Assembly: GCA_050725495.1 (NCBI GenBank)
Contig: JBOHHM010000078.1
Coordinates: 1-10,657, forward strand
DNA length: 10,657 nt
Source: JBOHHM01 sp050725495
GTDB taxonomy: Bacteria > Pseudomonadota > Gammaproteobacteria > Burkholderiales > Burkholderiaceae_C
Direction of reading: 5' to 3'
Below the pieces are notes generated by a model. That model was not told the origin of the DNA, did no database searches, and saw nothing but the letters and a program-made list of their open reading frames with translations. This document shows positions 1-6,077 of the stretch, piece by piece; positions within the stretch are counted from its first letter, which is position 1; each line of letters starts with the position of its first letter. A program made the translations under genes and the position numbers.

Positions 1-579
1 GAGGCCGGCCACGACCCGCGACGCGGCTTCGCCGGCGGCTACTACCTGGAAGGCCTGTCGCTGGGCCTGCCGTTCGTGGCCGCGTTCATGAAGCCTGGCG
101 GCTGGGGGCGCGAGGTCACCTCGGCCATCGACCAGTACGACCACATGACCTGCGGGTGGGTCTGCGGCGAGGACCAGGCCATGGAGGGCAACAGCATCAT
201 GCTGCACCCGAGCGAGAAAGACCAGTACGGCCTGCCCATCCCCATCGTCACCAAGACCTACACCGGCAACGACCATGCGCTGGCCCGGCACGGCCTCAAG
301 CAGTGGCGCGCGCTGTCCGAGGCGGTCGGCGCCCAGCGCGTGATCGACATGCCGCCCTACCCGGCGAGCCACAACATGGGCACCAACCGCATGAGCGCGA
401 ACCCGCGCGACGGCGTGGTCAACAAGTGGGGGCAAACGCATGACGTGAAGAACCTGTTTGTCTCCGACGGCAGCCAGTTCACGTCCAGCGGCGCCTGCAA
501 TCCGACGCTGACCATCGTCGCGCTCGCGATCCGCCAGGCCGGGCATATTGCAGGCGCGATGAAGCGCAAGGAACTCTGA
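1..579 (+). CDS. GMC-family FAD-dependent oxidoreductase, C-terminal part (5' end outside window)
   Basis: The reading frame is open from base 1, so this is the last 192 residues of a longer protein; family members are usually 500-600 residues. The visible part is the GMC C-terminal domain. The SHNMGTNRM block carries the expected catalytic His (residue 124 of the visible part). The later DGSQF...CNPTLTI block carries an Asn (residue 167) at the place of the second active-site residue. The spacing of 43 matches the His/His pair of glucose oxidase, and His/Asn is the choline dehydrogenase arrangement. These enzymes oxidise primary or secondary alcohols and sugars with FAD. The substrate cannot be told here; sugar or sugar-acid oxidation is only a guess, from the sugar-acid-type aldehyde dehydrogenase remnant 3 kb downstream. 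A strong hairpin follows the stop, suggesting that this is the last gene of its transcript. Confidence 0.9.
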   Translation, partial: EAGHDPRRGFAGGYYLEGLSLGLPFVAAFMKPGGWGREVTSAIDQYDHMTCGWVCGEDQAMEGNSIMLHPSEKDQYGLPIPIVTKTYTGNDHALARHGLKQWRALSEAVGAQRVIDMPPYPASHNMGTNRMSANPRDGVVNKWGQTHDVKNLFVSDGSQFTSSGACNPTLTIVALAIRQAGHIAGAMKRKEL

Positions 580-580
580 C

Positions 581-632
581 GCCGCGGCGCTTCGCTGCGG
601 CACCGACGGCCAAGCGGTGGGCTGTCGGTGCC
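581..632 (+). terminator. Two overlapping hairpins after the GMC gene, terminator-like
   Basis: Bases 599-611 pair with 620-632 (core GGCACCGAC/GTCGGTGCC, 13 pairs including one G-T, 8-base loop). A smaller hairpin pairs 581-588 with 594-601. The two share bases 599-601 and so exclude each other. There is no T-tract after the large stem, so this is not a textbook intrinsic terminator. It begins 20 bases after the stop codon, which suits transcript end formation or mRNA 3'-end protection. Confidence 0.5.
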
Positions 633-881
633 GGTCCTGGCGCCCGACCATGGAGACTCGCCCTGGGCCATGGCTGACACCGCAGAAACTGGTTCTCCGC
701 GCCGTCCCACGCTTGTTTAGCGCTATCTTTCTGATAGCACCGAGCTGGGCAGGTCGTACCACCATGCGCAAGCCCAGCGCGCCAAGCTGCGGCTGGTGTG
801 GAATCGGCAAGGAAAGTCCAGGGTCGGCCTGAACGCTTTGATGCAAAATGAGACTCTCGCCCAACCGATTCGAGGGCTCGC
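633..881. other. Intergenic stretch before the P5C dehydrogenase gene
   Basis: No convincing gene is seen on either strand; short open frames here do not look coding. It holds the small inverted repeat at 722-738 and presumably the promoter and leader of the gene starting at 882. I could not pick a promoter with good -35 and -10 boxes. The only usable signal is the ribosome binding site GAGGG at 872-876, five bases before the start codon. Confidence 0.5.
722..738. repeat. Short intergenic inverted repeat, GCTATC-5-GATAGC
   Basis: A perfect 6-bp inverted repeat with a 5-base loop. It matches the element at 5017-5033 in 15 of 17 positions. From memory, GCTAT...ATAGC elements of this kind are scattered between genes in Comamonadaceae. 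It lies in AT-richer sequence than its surroundings. Confidence 0.6.
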
Positions 882-2507
882 ATGCCAAACGCAAGCATCA
901 GTTACCTCGCTGAAAACGAGCGTGTTCTCTCTTATGGACCGGGCACGCCCGAGCGTGCGAGCCTGAAAGAGGAGATCGCTCGCCAGCAGGACCGGGTGCT
1001 CGATATTCCTCTGGTCATCGGCGCTCAGCGCCTGTTTCGCGATGAGCCACGCGACCTTGTCTGCCCTCACGATCACCAGCACAGGCTGGCGCGCCTCAGC
1101 CAGGCCAGCGAGGCCGATGCCCATGCGGCCGTCGCCGCTGCGCTGAAGGCGCGCGAGGCTTGGGCCAATACTTCGTTTGACGAAAGAGCCGCGATTTTCC
1201 TGAAGGCCGCCGACCTGCTGGCCGGTCCCTGGCGACAAAGGCTCAACGCAGCCACCATGCTGGGCCAGAGCAAAACGGTGCAGCAGGCCGAAATTGACTC
1301 GGCCTGCGAGTTGATCGACTTTCTGCGCTTCAACGTCGAATTTGCAGCGCGCCTGTATGCCGAGCAGCCACGCAGTTCGCCCGGCGTGCGCAACCTGCTC
1401 GACTACCGCCCGCTCGAAGGCTTCGTCTATGCGATCACGCCTTTCAATTTCACGGCCATTGGCGGCAACCTGCCGACCGCCCCGGCGCTGATGGGCAACA
1501 CCGTGGTCTGGAAGCCCGCGACGGCCGCAGCCCTGAGCAACTACCTGTTCCTGGAACTGCTGGAAGAGGCCGGCCTGCCGTCTGGCGTCATCAGTTTCCT
1601 GCCCGGACCTGCTGCAGCCCTGGCCGAAGCGCTGCTGTCCTCGCCCGAGCTGGCGGGCATCCACTTCACCGGCTCGACCGCCGTGTTCGAGAGCCTGTGG
1701 CAGCAAACGGCACAGAACCTGCGCCGCTACCGCAGCTACCCGCGCCTGGTCGGTGAAACCGGGGGCAAGGACTTTGTGCTCGCCCATGCTTCGGCCGACC
1801 TCACGGCGCTGGCCACGGCCCTGCTGCGAGGTGCCTTCGAATACCAGGGACAAAAATGCAGCGCCGCCTCGCGCGCCTATGTCCCGGCCTCGCTGTGGCC
1901 CGAGCTCAAGCAAAGCCTCGCCGACCAGATGGCCGGCATCACGATCGGAGACGTCAGCGACTTCACCAACTTCATGGGTGCGGTGATCGACCGCCAGGCG
2001 TACCAGCGCATCACGACGTACATTGAAGAGACACGCGCCTCGTCGAGCGCGTCCATCGTCGCGGGCGGCGACCATGCGGACGACGTCGGCTATTTTGTGC
2101 GGCCCACGCTGATCGAGGTGCAGGACCCGATGCATAAGACCATGTCGGAGGAAATCTTCGGGCCGGTGCTCTCGGTCTATGTCTATCCCGACCACGAGTG
2201 GAGCGCCACCCTGTCCCTGCTCGACCGCACCAGTCCCTACGCCTTGACCGGCGCGGTCTTCGCCCAGGACCGGGCGGCTCTGAACGAGGCGCATGCGGCA
2301 CTGCGCAATGCCGCAGGCAACTTCTATGTCAACGACAAGCCGACGGGTGCCGTCGTCGGGCAGCAACCGTTTGGGGGCGCGCGCCGCAGCGGCACGAACG
2401 ACAAGGCCGGCTCGATGCTCAACCTGATCCGCTGGACCTCGCCTCGCACGGTCAAGGAAACCCATTGCCCCCCACGGTCCTACCCTTACCCGCACATGCA
2501 GGTCTGA
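882..2507 (+). CDS. pruA: 1-pyrroline-5-carboxylate dehydrogenase (L-glutamate gamma-semialdehyde dehydrogenase), stand-alone type
   Basis: Cytosolic NAD-dependent aldehyde dehydrogenase that oxidises glutamate gamma-semialdehyde (P5C) to glutamate, the second step of proline breakdown and the end of the arginine/ornithine route. At 541 residues it is full length. It reads like the eukaryotic-type ALDH4 group rather than the C-terminal half of bifunctional PutA. Visible motifs are TPFNFTA with the oxyanion Asn189, Lys211 in VVWKPA, the cofactor loop FTGS at 262-265, the general base Glu292 in GETGGKD, the nucleophile Cys326 in GQKCSAASR, and EEIFGPV at 423-429. The C-terminus (RWTSPRTVKETH, then PYPHMQ) is the characteristic ALDH4 ending. 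The ATG at 882 has GAGGG five bases upstream. No proline dehydrogenase gene is adjacent, so the P5C-forming partner is encoded elsewhere. The 3' end overlaps the convergent methyltransferase gene by 22 bases. Confidence 0.92.
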   Translation: MPNASISYLAENERVLSYGPGTPERASLKEEIARQQDRVLDIPLVIGAQRLFRDEPRDLVCPHDHQHRLARLSQASEADAHAAVAAALKAREAWANTSFDERAAIFLKAADLLAGPWRQRLNAATMLGQSKTVQQAEIDSACELIDFLRFNVEFAARLYAEQPRSSPGVRNLLDYRPLEGFVYAITPFNFTAIGGNLPTAPALMGNTVVWKPATAAALSNYLFLELLEEAGLPSGVISFLPGPAAALAEALLSSPELAGIHFTGSTAVFESLWQQTAQNLRRYRSYPRLVGETGGKDFVLAHASADLTALATALLRGAFEYQGQKCSAASRAYVPASLWPELKQSLADQMAGITIGDVSDFTNFMGAVIDRQAYQRITTYIEETRASSSASIVAGGDHADDVGYFVRPTLIEVQDPMHKTMSEEIFGPVLSVYVYPDHEWSATLSLLDRTSPYALTGAVFAQDRAALNEAHAALRNAAGNFYVNDKPTGAVVGQQPFGGARRSGTNDKAGSMLNLIRWTSPRTVKETHCPPRSYPYPHMQV

Positions 2508-3274
2508 GCGACAAGAGAGCCGGTAGCGACCTCATGCGGCTTGCGTGCCACATGGATGGCCACGATGCCAAGGGACAGCCGCTCAAACGACACATCGTGA
2601 AAGCCTGCGGCGGCCAGTTCGCTGGCCAGCGATTCGGCGCCGGGGATGTCCTGTATGCCCTGCAGCAAATAGCGGTAGGCCGCGGCATCGCCGCCGGTCG
2701 CGATCCAGCCGATGACGGGGATGCACAGGCGCATGTACGTCAGGTAGGCGCGATGAAGCCAGGGCCAGACGATGCGCGAGGTTTCCAGCGCAATGAACCG
2801 CCCGCCGGGCCGCAGCACCCGGAAGGCCTCGCGCAGAACCTGCGGGCGATCGCAGAGCTTGAGGCCCAGCGATATCGAGTACAGATCGATGCTGCCGTCC
2901 GCGACGCCGGGCATCGCATGGGCGTCGAGCAGCCGGAACTCCAGTGACGCCGACAGGCGGCCCGCGCGCCGCCTTGCGACGGCCAGCATTTGCGGGCTGA
3001 TGTCCGAAACAATGAGCGTTTGACCGGGCCGCAGAGCTTCATGCTGGACCACCCGCAGCACCACATCGCCCGTGCCGGAGGCGGCATCGAGCAGGGTATT
3101 CCAGGGCTCCTGCGCGATCCGCTGGGCGACCCTGCGCTTCCACCAGCGGTGAATGCCGAAGCTGAACAAATCGCAGAGCAGGTCGTAGCGGCCGGCGATT
3201 CGCCCGAAGACGTCATCGGCGCGCGTGTCGAACGCGGCGGCGTTGGCTAAAGGGGCGTTTTGCTCAACAGTCAT
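2486..3274 (-). CDS. UbiE/COQ5-like class I SAM-dependent methyltransferase
   Basis: A 262-residue protein with a Rossmann-type methyltransferase fold. The N-terminus carries the UbiE signature (VFGRIAGRYD, then SFGIHRWWKR, residues 22-47). SAM-binding motif I is LLDAASGTGD (61-70), followed by the acidic post-I motif SDISPQMLAVA (90-100) and the LRPGG motif (155-159). UbiE methylates demethylmenaquinone and the 2-methoxy-6-polyprenyl-benzoquinol intermediate of ubiquinone synthesis. Here the usual GLRN segment reads GLKL (137-140) and about 20 residues follow the normal end, so I take it as a divergent paralogue rather than the housekeeping copy. The substrate may be a quinone or another lipid-like aromatic. 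The ATG at 3274 was chosen because it precedes the signature by a normal distance; its ribosome binding site is weak. It stands alone on the minus strand and its stop lies inside the convergent P5C dehydrogenase gene. Confidence 0.75.
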   Translation of the reverse strand: MTVEQNAPLANAAAFDTRADDVFGRIAGRYDLLCDLFSFGIHRWWKRRVAQRIAQEPWNTLLDAASGTGDVVLRVVQHEALRPGQTLIVSDISPQMLAVARRRAGRLSASLEFRLLDAHAMPGVADGSIDLYSISLGLKLCDRPQVLREAFRVLRPGGRFIALETSRIVWPWLHRAYLTYMRLCIPVIGWIATGGDAAAYRYLLQGIQDIPGAESLASELAAAGFHDVSFERLSLGIVAIHVARKPHEVATGSLVAQTCMCG

Positions 3275-3298
3275 GCGGCAGGACTCTATGCGACCCCG

Positions 3299-3396
3299 AT
3301 TTATAGCAGCATGCCGCCTGGAAGCCGCTCCTTTGTATCAAATCGCCCGCCAGCCCGTATCTGACGAGCGTCAAATGCTGTCGATTGAATAGCACA
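3299..3396. repeat. Degenerate intergenic repeat with GCTTCCAG core
   Basis: Read on the minus strand, 3299-3343 runs from ATTTGATACAAA through GCTTCCAG (3318-3325) to GCTATAAAT, the layout of the element at 9226-9288. A second piece at 3371-3396 has TCAAAT and ATAGC ends. Together they look like one or two decayed copies of a Comamonadaceae-type intergenic element. The aldehyde dehydrogenase remnant now reads through them into a stop at 3301. Confidence 0.5.
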
Positions 3397-4234
3397 TGAG
3401 GCCAGCGTATAGGCCGTCTTCACCGTCGTGAAGAACTCCTGCGCATAGCGGCCCTGATCCCTCGAGCCATAGCTGCTGCCTTTGCGCCCGCCGAACGGAA
3501 CGTGGTAGTCAACCCCGGCCGTGGGCAGGTTCACCATCACCATGCCGGCCTGGCTGTGGCGCTTGAAATGCGTCGCATGCTTCAGGCTGGTGGTCGCGAT
3601 CCCCGCCGACAGCCCGAACGGCGTGTCGTTGGCCACGACCAGCGCTTCCTCGTAGTCTTTGACCCGGATGATGCTGGCCACCGGCCCGAAAATCTCCTCG
3701 CGGTTGATGCGCATCGCCGCAGTGCTCTCTGTGAACAGCGCAAGCGCCATGTAGAAGCCGTCGTTGCTCAGGCTGAGCTTGGCGCCGCCTGCGGCGAGCA
3801 CGCCGGCCTCGGCCTTGCTGATCTCAACGTAGCTCAAGTCCTGCTCGAGCTGGCTCTGGCTCGCGACCGGGCCGATGTCCGTGCCCGAGGCCAGCGCATC
3901 GCCGCCACGAAGCACGGATAGATGCCATCGGTCACGATCAGCCGGCTGGACGCCGTGCAGCGCTGGCCGGTGGCGTAGAACGCGCTTTGCACGCTCAGCT
4001 CCACGGCGGCCTTCAGGTCGGCGGCGTCCAGGACCACCTGCGGGTTCTTGCCGCCCATCTCGAGCTGCACTTTCTTGAGGCTGCGCGCGCAGGCGGCGGC
4101 GATGCGGCGGCCGACCCCCACCGAGCCCGTGAAGCTCACGGCGTCGACGCCCTGGTGGTTGACCAGGGCGTCGCCGATCGCGTGGCCCCGGCCCATGACG
4201 AGGTTGAACACGCCGCCCGGGATGCCAACGGCCA
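3301..4234 (-). pseudogene. Aldehyde dehydrogenase remnant, 2-oxoglutarate-semialdehyde dehydrogenase type (5'-deleted and frameshifted)
   Basis: Two minus-strand frames together give an ALDH lacking its first third. The upstream piece (about 3905-4234) has GGVFNLVMG, FTGSVGVGRR, the general-base Glu in LEMGGKNP and the nucleophile Cys in ATGQRCTASSR. The downstream piece (3301 to about 3910) has DALASGTDIGP, EEIFGPVAS, HVPFGGRKGSSYG and QEFFTTVKTAYT. The second half resembles enzymes that oxidise 2-oxoglutarate semialdehyde in pentose, galactarate or hydroxyproline catabolism. Near 3898-3910 the frames change and roughly a dozen codons between FVAA and GDALASG are missing. Homology to the family begins near IPGGVFNLV, so about 160 N-terminal residues are gone. 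The end also runs some 30 residues past the normal TVKTAYT terminus, into repeat sequence. It cannot make an active enzyme. Intact, it would have been divergent from the LysR remnant. Confidence 0.88.
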
Positions 4235-4247
4235 TAGGCGACGGTGG

Positions 4248-4985
4248 CGGCTTCGCGCTGGCCTGCAGCTCACGGCCGCGGGCGACTGCGTGATGAACTA
4301 CTTCCGCGGCATGCGCGGCGCCATCGAGGCACTGAACCGCGAACTGCATGCGCTGCGCCTGGGCAGCGCCGGCAAGCTGTTCATCGGCAGCATCATGGCG
4401 GCCTCACCCGCGCACCTGACCGAGGCGCTGATTCGCCTCAAGGAAACCTACCCGCTGCTGTCCGTCGAGATTTCGGTGGGCACCAGCGACCGGCTGATGG
4501 AGCAACTGCGCGAAGGCGTGCTCGACGTGGTGATAGGCCGCGTGCTGAGCCTGTCCAGCCAGGACTGCCAGTTCCGCCCGATTGCCGACGAAGCCCTCTC
4601 GGTCATCGCAGCCAATGAGCACCCGCTGACCGCACAACGCAGCGTGAGCTTCAACGCCCTGCAATGCTACCCGTGGATCCTGCAGCCCGCCGGCAGCCCG
4701 ATGCGCGATGTGATGGAACAGGAGTTCCGTGCCCACCACACCCCGCTGCCCAAGGGGCTGATCGAAACAGCCTCCATCCTGACCACCACCAACCTGATCG
4801 CCCGCACCCAGATGATCGCGGTCATCCCTGAGTCCGTGGCAGGCCGCTACCAGCAGCATGGCCTGTTGCGCATCCTGCCCTACACCATCCGCCACAAGCT
4901 GGCGGCCTATGGCAGCATCGTGCGGCGCGACCAGCCGGCGAGCATGGCGGCGGCTCGGTTTCTGGCCTTGCTGCATGAGGAATGA
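4248..4985 (+). pseudogene. LysR-family regulator remnant lacking its helix-turn-helix domain
   Basis: The frame holds the end of a LysR DNA-binding domain (RAGLQLTAAGD, the residues that close the winged helix), then the linker helix and a complete effector-binding domain to HEE at 4985. That domain has IGSIMAASPAHLTEALIRL, SVEISVGTSD, VLDVVIGR and LIARTQMIAVIPESVA. The sequence upstream of about 4248 in this frame is the antisense of the aldehyde dehydrogenase remnant, so the roughly 60 residues of helix-turn-helix are missing. The effector domain recalls GbpR-like regulators of sugar and aromatic genes, a tentative assignment. An in-frame GTG/ATG at 4290-4295 could start a truncated protein, but it could not bind DNA as LysR proteins do. 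Confidence 0.85.
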
Positions 4986-5016
4986 GGCTCCCGGCGTCGC
5001 GAACAAAGCCTGACAC

Positions 5017-5033
5017 GCTATCTTTTTAATAGC
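5017..5033. repeat. Short intergenic inverted repeat, GCTAT-7-ATAGC
   Basis: It lies 31 bases after the LysR stop and just beyond the stop of the minus-strand remnant at 5036. It has a T-run in the loop and matches 722-738 in 15 of 17 positions. It sits between two converging gene ends, where such elements may act as weak bidirectional terminators; that role is inferred. Confidence 0.6.
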
Positions 5034-5035
5034 AA

Positions 5036-5185
5036 TCAAACTGTGACTCGATCCAGCTTCAGGAGCCGCACCGCGTCGATGTTCAGGTTGCCGGGCCCCA
5101 CTTCGGGCTCCAGCCGCTCAGGTCCAGCCACCTCGCAAGCCAGGGTAAACCCCGAGAACTTCGCAGCATCACAGGCTTGAAATAG
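5036..5185 (-). pseudogene. Possible C-terminal remnant of an unrecognised minus-strand gene
   Basis: A minus-strand frame of 49 codons plus stop (TGA at 5038-5036) runs back to an in-frame stop at 5188-5186, with no convincing start. It reads FSGFTLACEVAG, then EVGPGNLNIDAV and LLKLDRVTV. Most codons end in G or C, as in real genes of this window, which is why I list it. I do not recognise the family. Its promoter-distal half would be cut off by the AT-rich promoter region of the neighbouring operon. Confidence 0.3.
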
Positions 5186-5205
5186 TTATATTTAATAACC
5201 ATAAT
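5177..5205 (+). promoter_or_regulatory. Sigma70-type promoter of the hydroxycinnamate operon
   Basis: TTGAAA at 5177-5182 and CATAAT at 5200-5205 are separated by exactly 17 bases, and each differs from consensus at one position. The island is strikingly AT-rich against its surroundings. Transcription would start near 5212, leaving a leader of about 17 bases with GAAAGG (5218-5223) five bases before the ATG at 5229. Confidence 0.75.
5185..5199. promoter_or_regulatory. Candidate operator: palindrome GTTAT-5-ATAAC inside the promoter spacer
   Basis: A perfect 5-bp inverted repeat with an AT-only centre fills the space between the -35 and -10 boxes, where a bound repressor would exclude RNA polymerase. 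Ferulate and coumarate genes are commonly controlled by MarR-type repressors released by the CoA-ester (FerC, CouR), so such a protein is the natural candidate. No regulator gene is present in the window. Confidence 0.45.
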
Positions 5206-5228
5206 CCATCCCATCACGAAAGGCATCC

Positions 5229-6011
5229 ATGAGCTCCAAAGACATCCAGCTCGACATCCGGGGCGAGCACCAGGAGATCGCCGTCATCCGCCTCGCGCGC
5301 CCCGCCAAGCGCAACGCGCTCAGCGACGGCCTGATCCTGGCGATCCGCGACACCTTTGACAAGCTGCCCCCCACCGTGCGTGCCGCGGTGCTCGACGGCG
5401 AGGGCGAACACTTCTGCGCCGGGCTGGACCTGTCCGAACTCCAGGAGCGCGACGCGGGCCAGGGCCTGCACCACTCGCGCATGTGGCACAACGCACTCGA
5501 ATGCGTGCAATACGGCCCGGTGCCGGTGATCGCGGCGCTGCACGGCGCGGTCGTGGGAGGCGGTCTGGAACTGGCCAGCGCCTGCCACATCCGCGTGGCC
5601 GACGAGAGCACCTTCTACGCGCTGCCCGAGGGCTCGCGCGGCATCTTCGTGGGCGGCGGCGGCGCGGTGCGCATCCCGCGTCTGATCGGCGCCGCGCGCA
5701 TGGCCGACATGATGCTCACCGGCCGCGTCTACAACGCGCAGGACGGCGAGCGCATCGGCTTCGCCCAGTACCTCGTGCCCCAGGGCGCGGCCTTCGACAA
5801 GGCGTTCGAGCTGGCCCAGCGCGTGGCACAGAACGCACCGCTGACCAACTACGCGCTGATGCACGCCCTGCCGCGCATCGCCGAGCAGCCGGCCGACCAG
5901 GGCTTCCTGACCGAGGCCATGATGGCCGCGATCGCCCAGAGCGCCCCCGAGGCCAAGGACCGCGTGCGCGCCTTCCTCGAGGGACGCGCGGCCAAGGTGC
6001 AAAAGGCCTGA
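5229..6011 (+). CDS. Crotonase-family enoyl-CoA hydratase, probably acting on hydroxycinnamoyl-CoA
   Basis: A 260-residue crotonase-fold protein, the normal length. The oxyanion-hole loop is HFCAGLDL (61-68), and GGGLELA (110-116) supplies the second NH. Glu114 and Glu134 (in ALPEGSRG) are both present, 20 residues apart, like the Glu144/Glu164 pair of rat enoyl-CoA hydratase. Known feruloyl-CoA hydratase-lyases keep only the second Glu and have a Ser in the region of the first, so the sequence favours simple hydration to the 3-hydroxyacyl-CoA over cleavage to vanillin. It is first in a five-gene operon, 67 bases before the feruloyl-CoA synthase gene, so feruloyl-CoA or p-coumaroyl-CoA is the likely substrate. 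The start at 5229 fits the ribosome binding site GAAAGG and the promoter just upstream. An isomerase role is possible, since the superfamily is functionally broad. Confidence 0.85.
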   Translation: MSSKDIQLDIRGEHQEIAVIRLARPAKRNALSDGLILAIRDTFDKLPPTVRAAVLDGEGEHFCAGLDLSELQERDAGQGLHHSRMWHNALECVQYGPVPVIAALHGAVVGGGLELASACHIRVADESTFYALPEGSRGIFVGGGGAVRIPRLIGAARMADMMLTGRVYNAQDGERIGFAQYLVPQGAAFDKAFELAQRVAQNAPLTNYALMHALPRIAEQPADQGFLTEAMMAAIAQSAPEAKDRVRAFLEGRAAKVQKA

Positions 6012-6077
6012 ACCCTGCCACGAAACCCGGCGCAGACCGGGCCACCTCCCCTTGCTACCCGTACCGAGTGAGACAAC

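Noticed and set aside
723..2495. A 590-codon minus-strand open frame.
   Set aside because: It lies antisense to the clear P5C dehydrogenase gene, has low-complexity Arg/Gly/Ala-rich content and no recognisable domain; a typical GC-rich shadow frame.
3987..4985. A 332-codon plus-strand open frame that would fuse an unknown N-terminal part to the LysR effector domain.
   Set aside because: The first ~85 codons are the antisense of the aldehyde dehydrogenase remnant; the frame is open by GC bias and the join is a deletion scar.
5229..6011. Naming the crotonase as vanillin-forming feruloyl-CoA hydratase-lyase from its neighbour alone.
   Set aside because: It has the two-Glu hydratase pattern and sits beside SDR, thiolase and thioesterase genes, which favours hydration within beta-oxidation.
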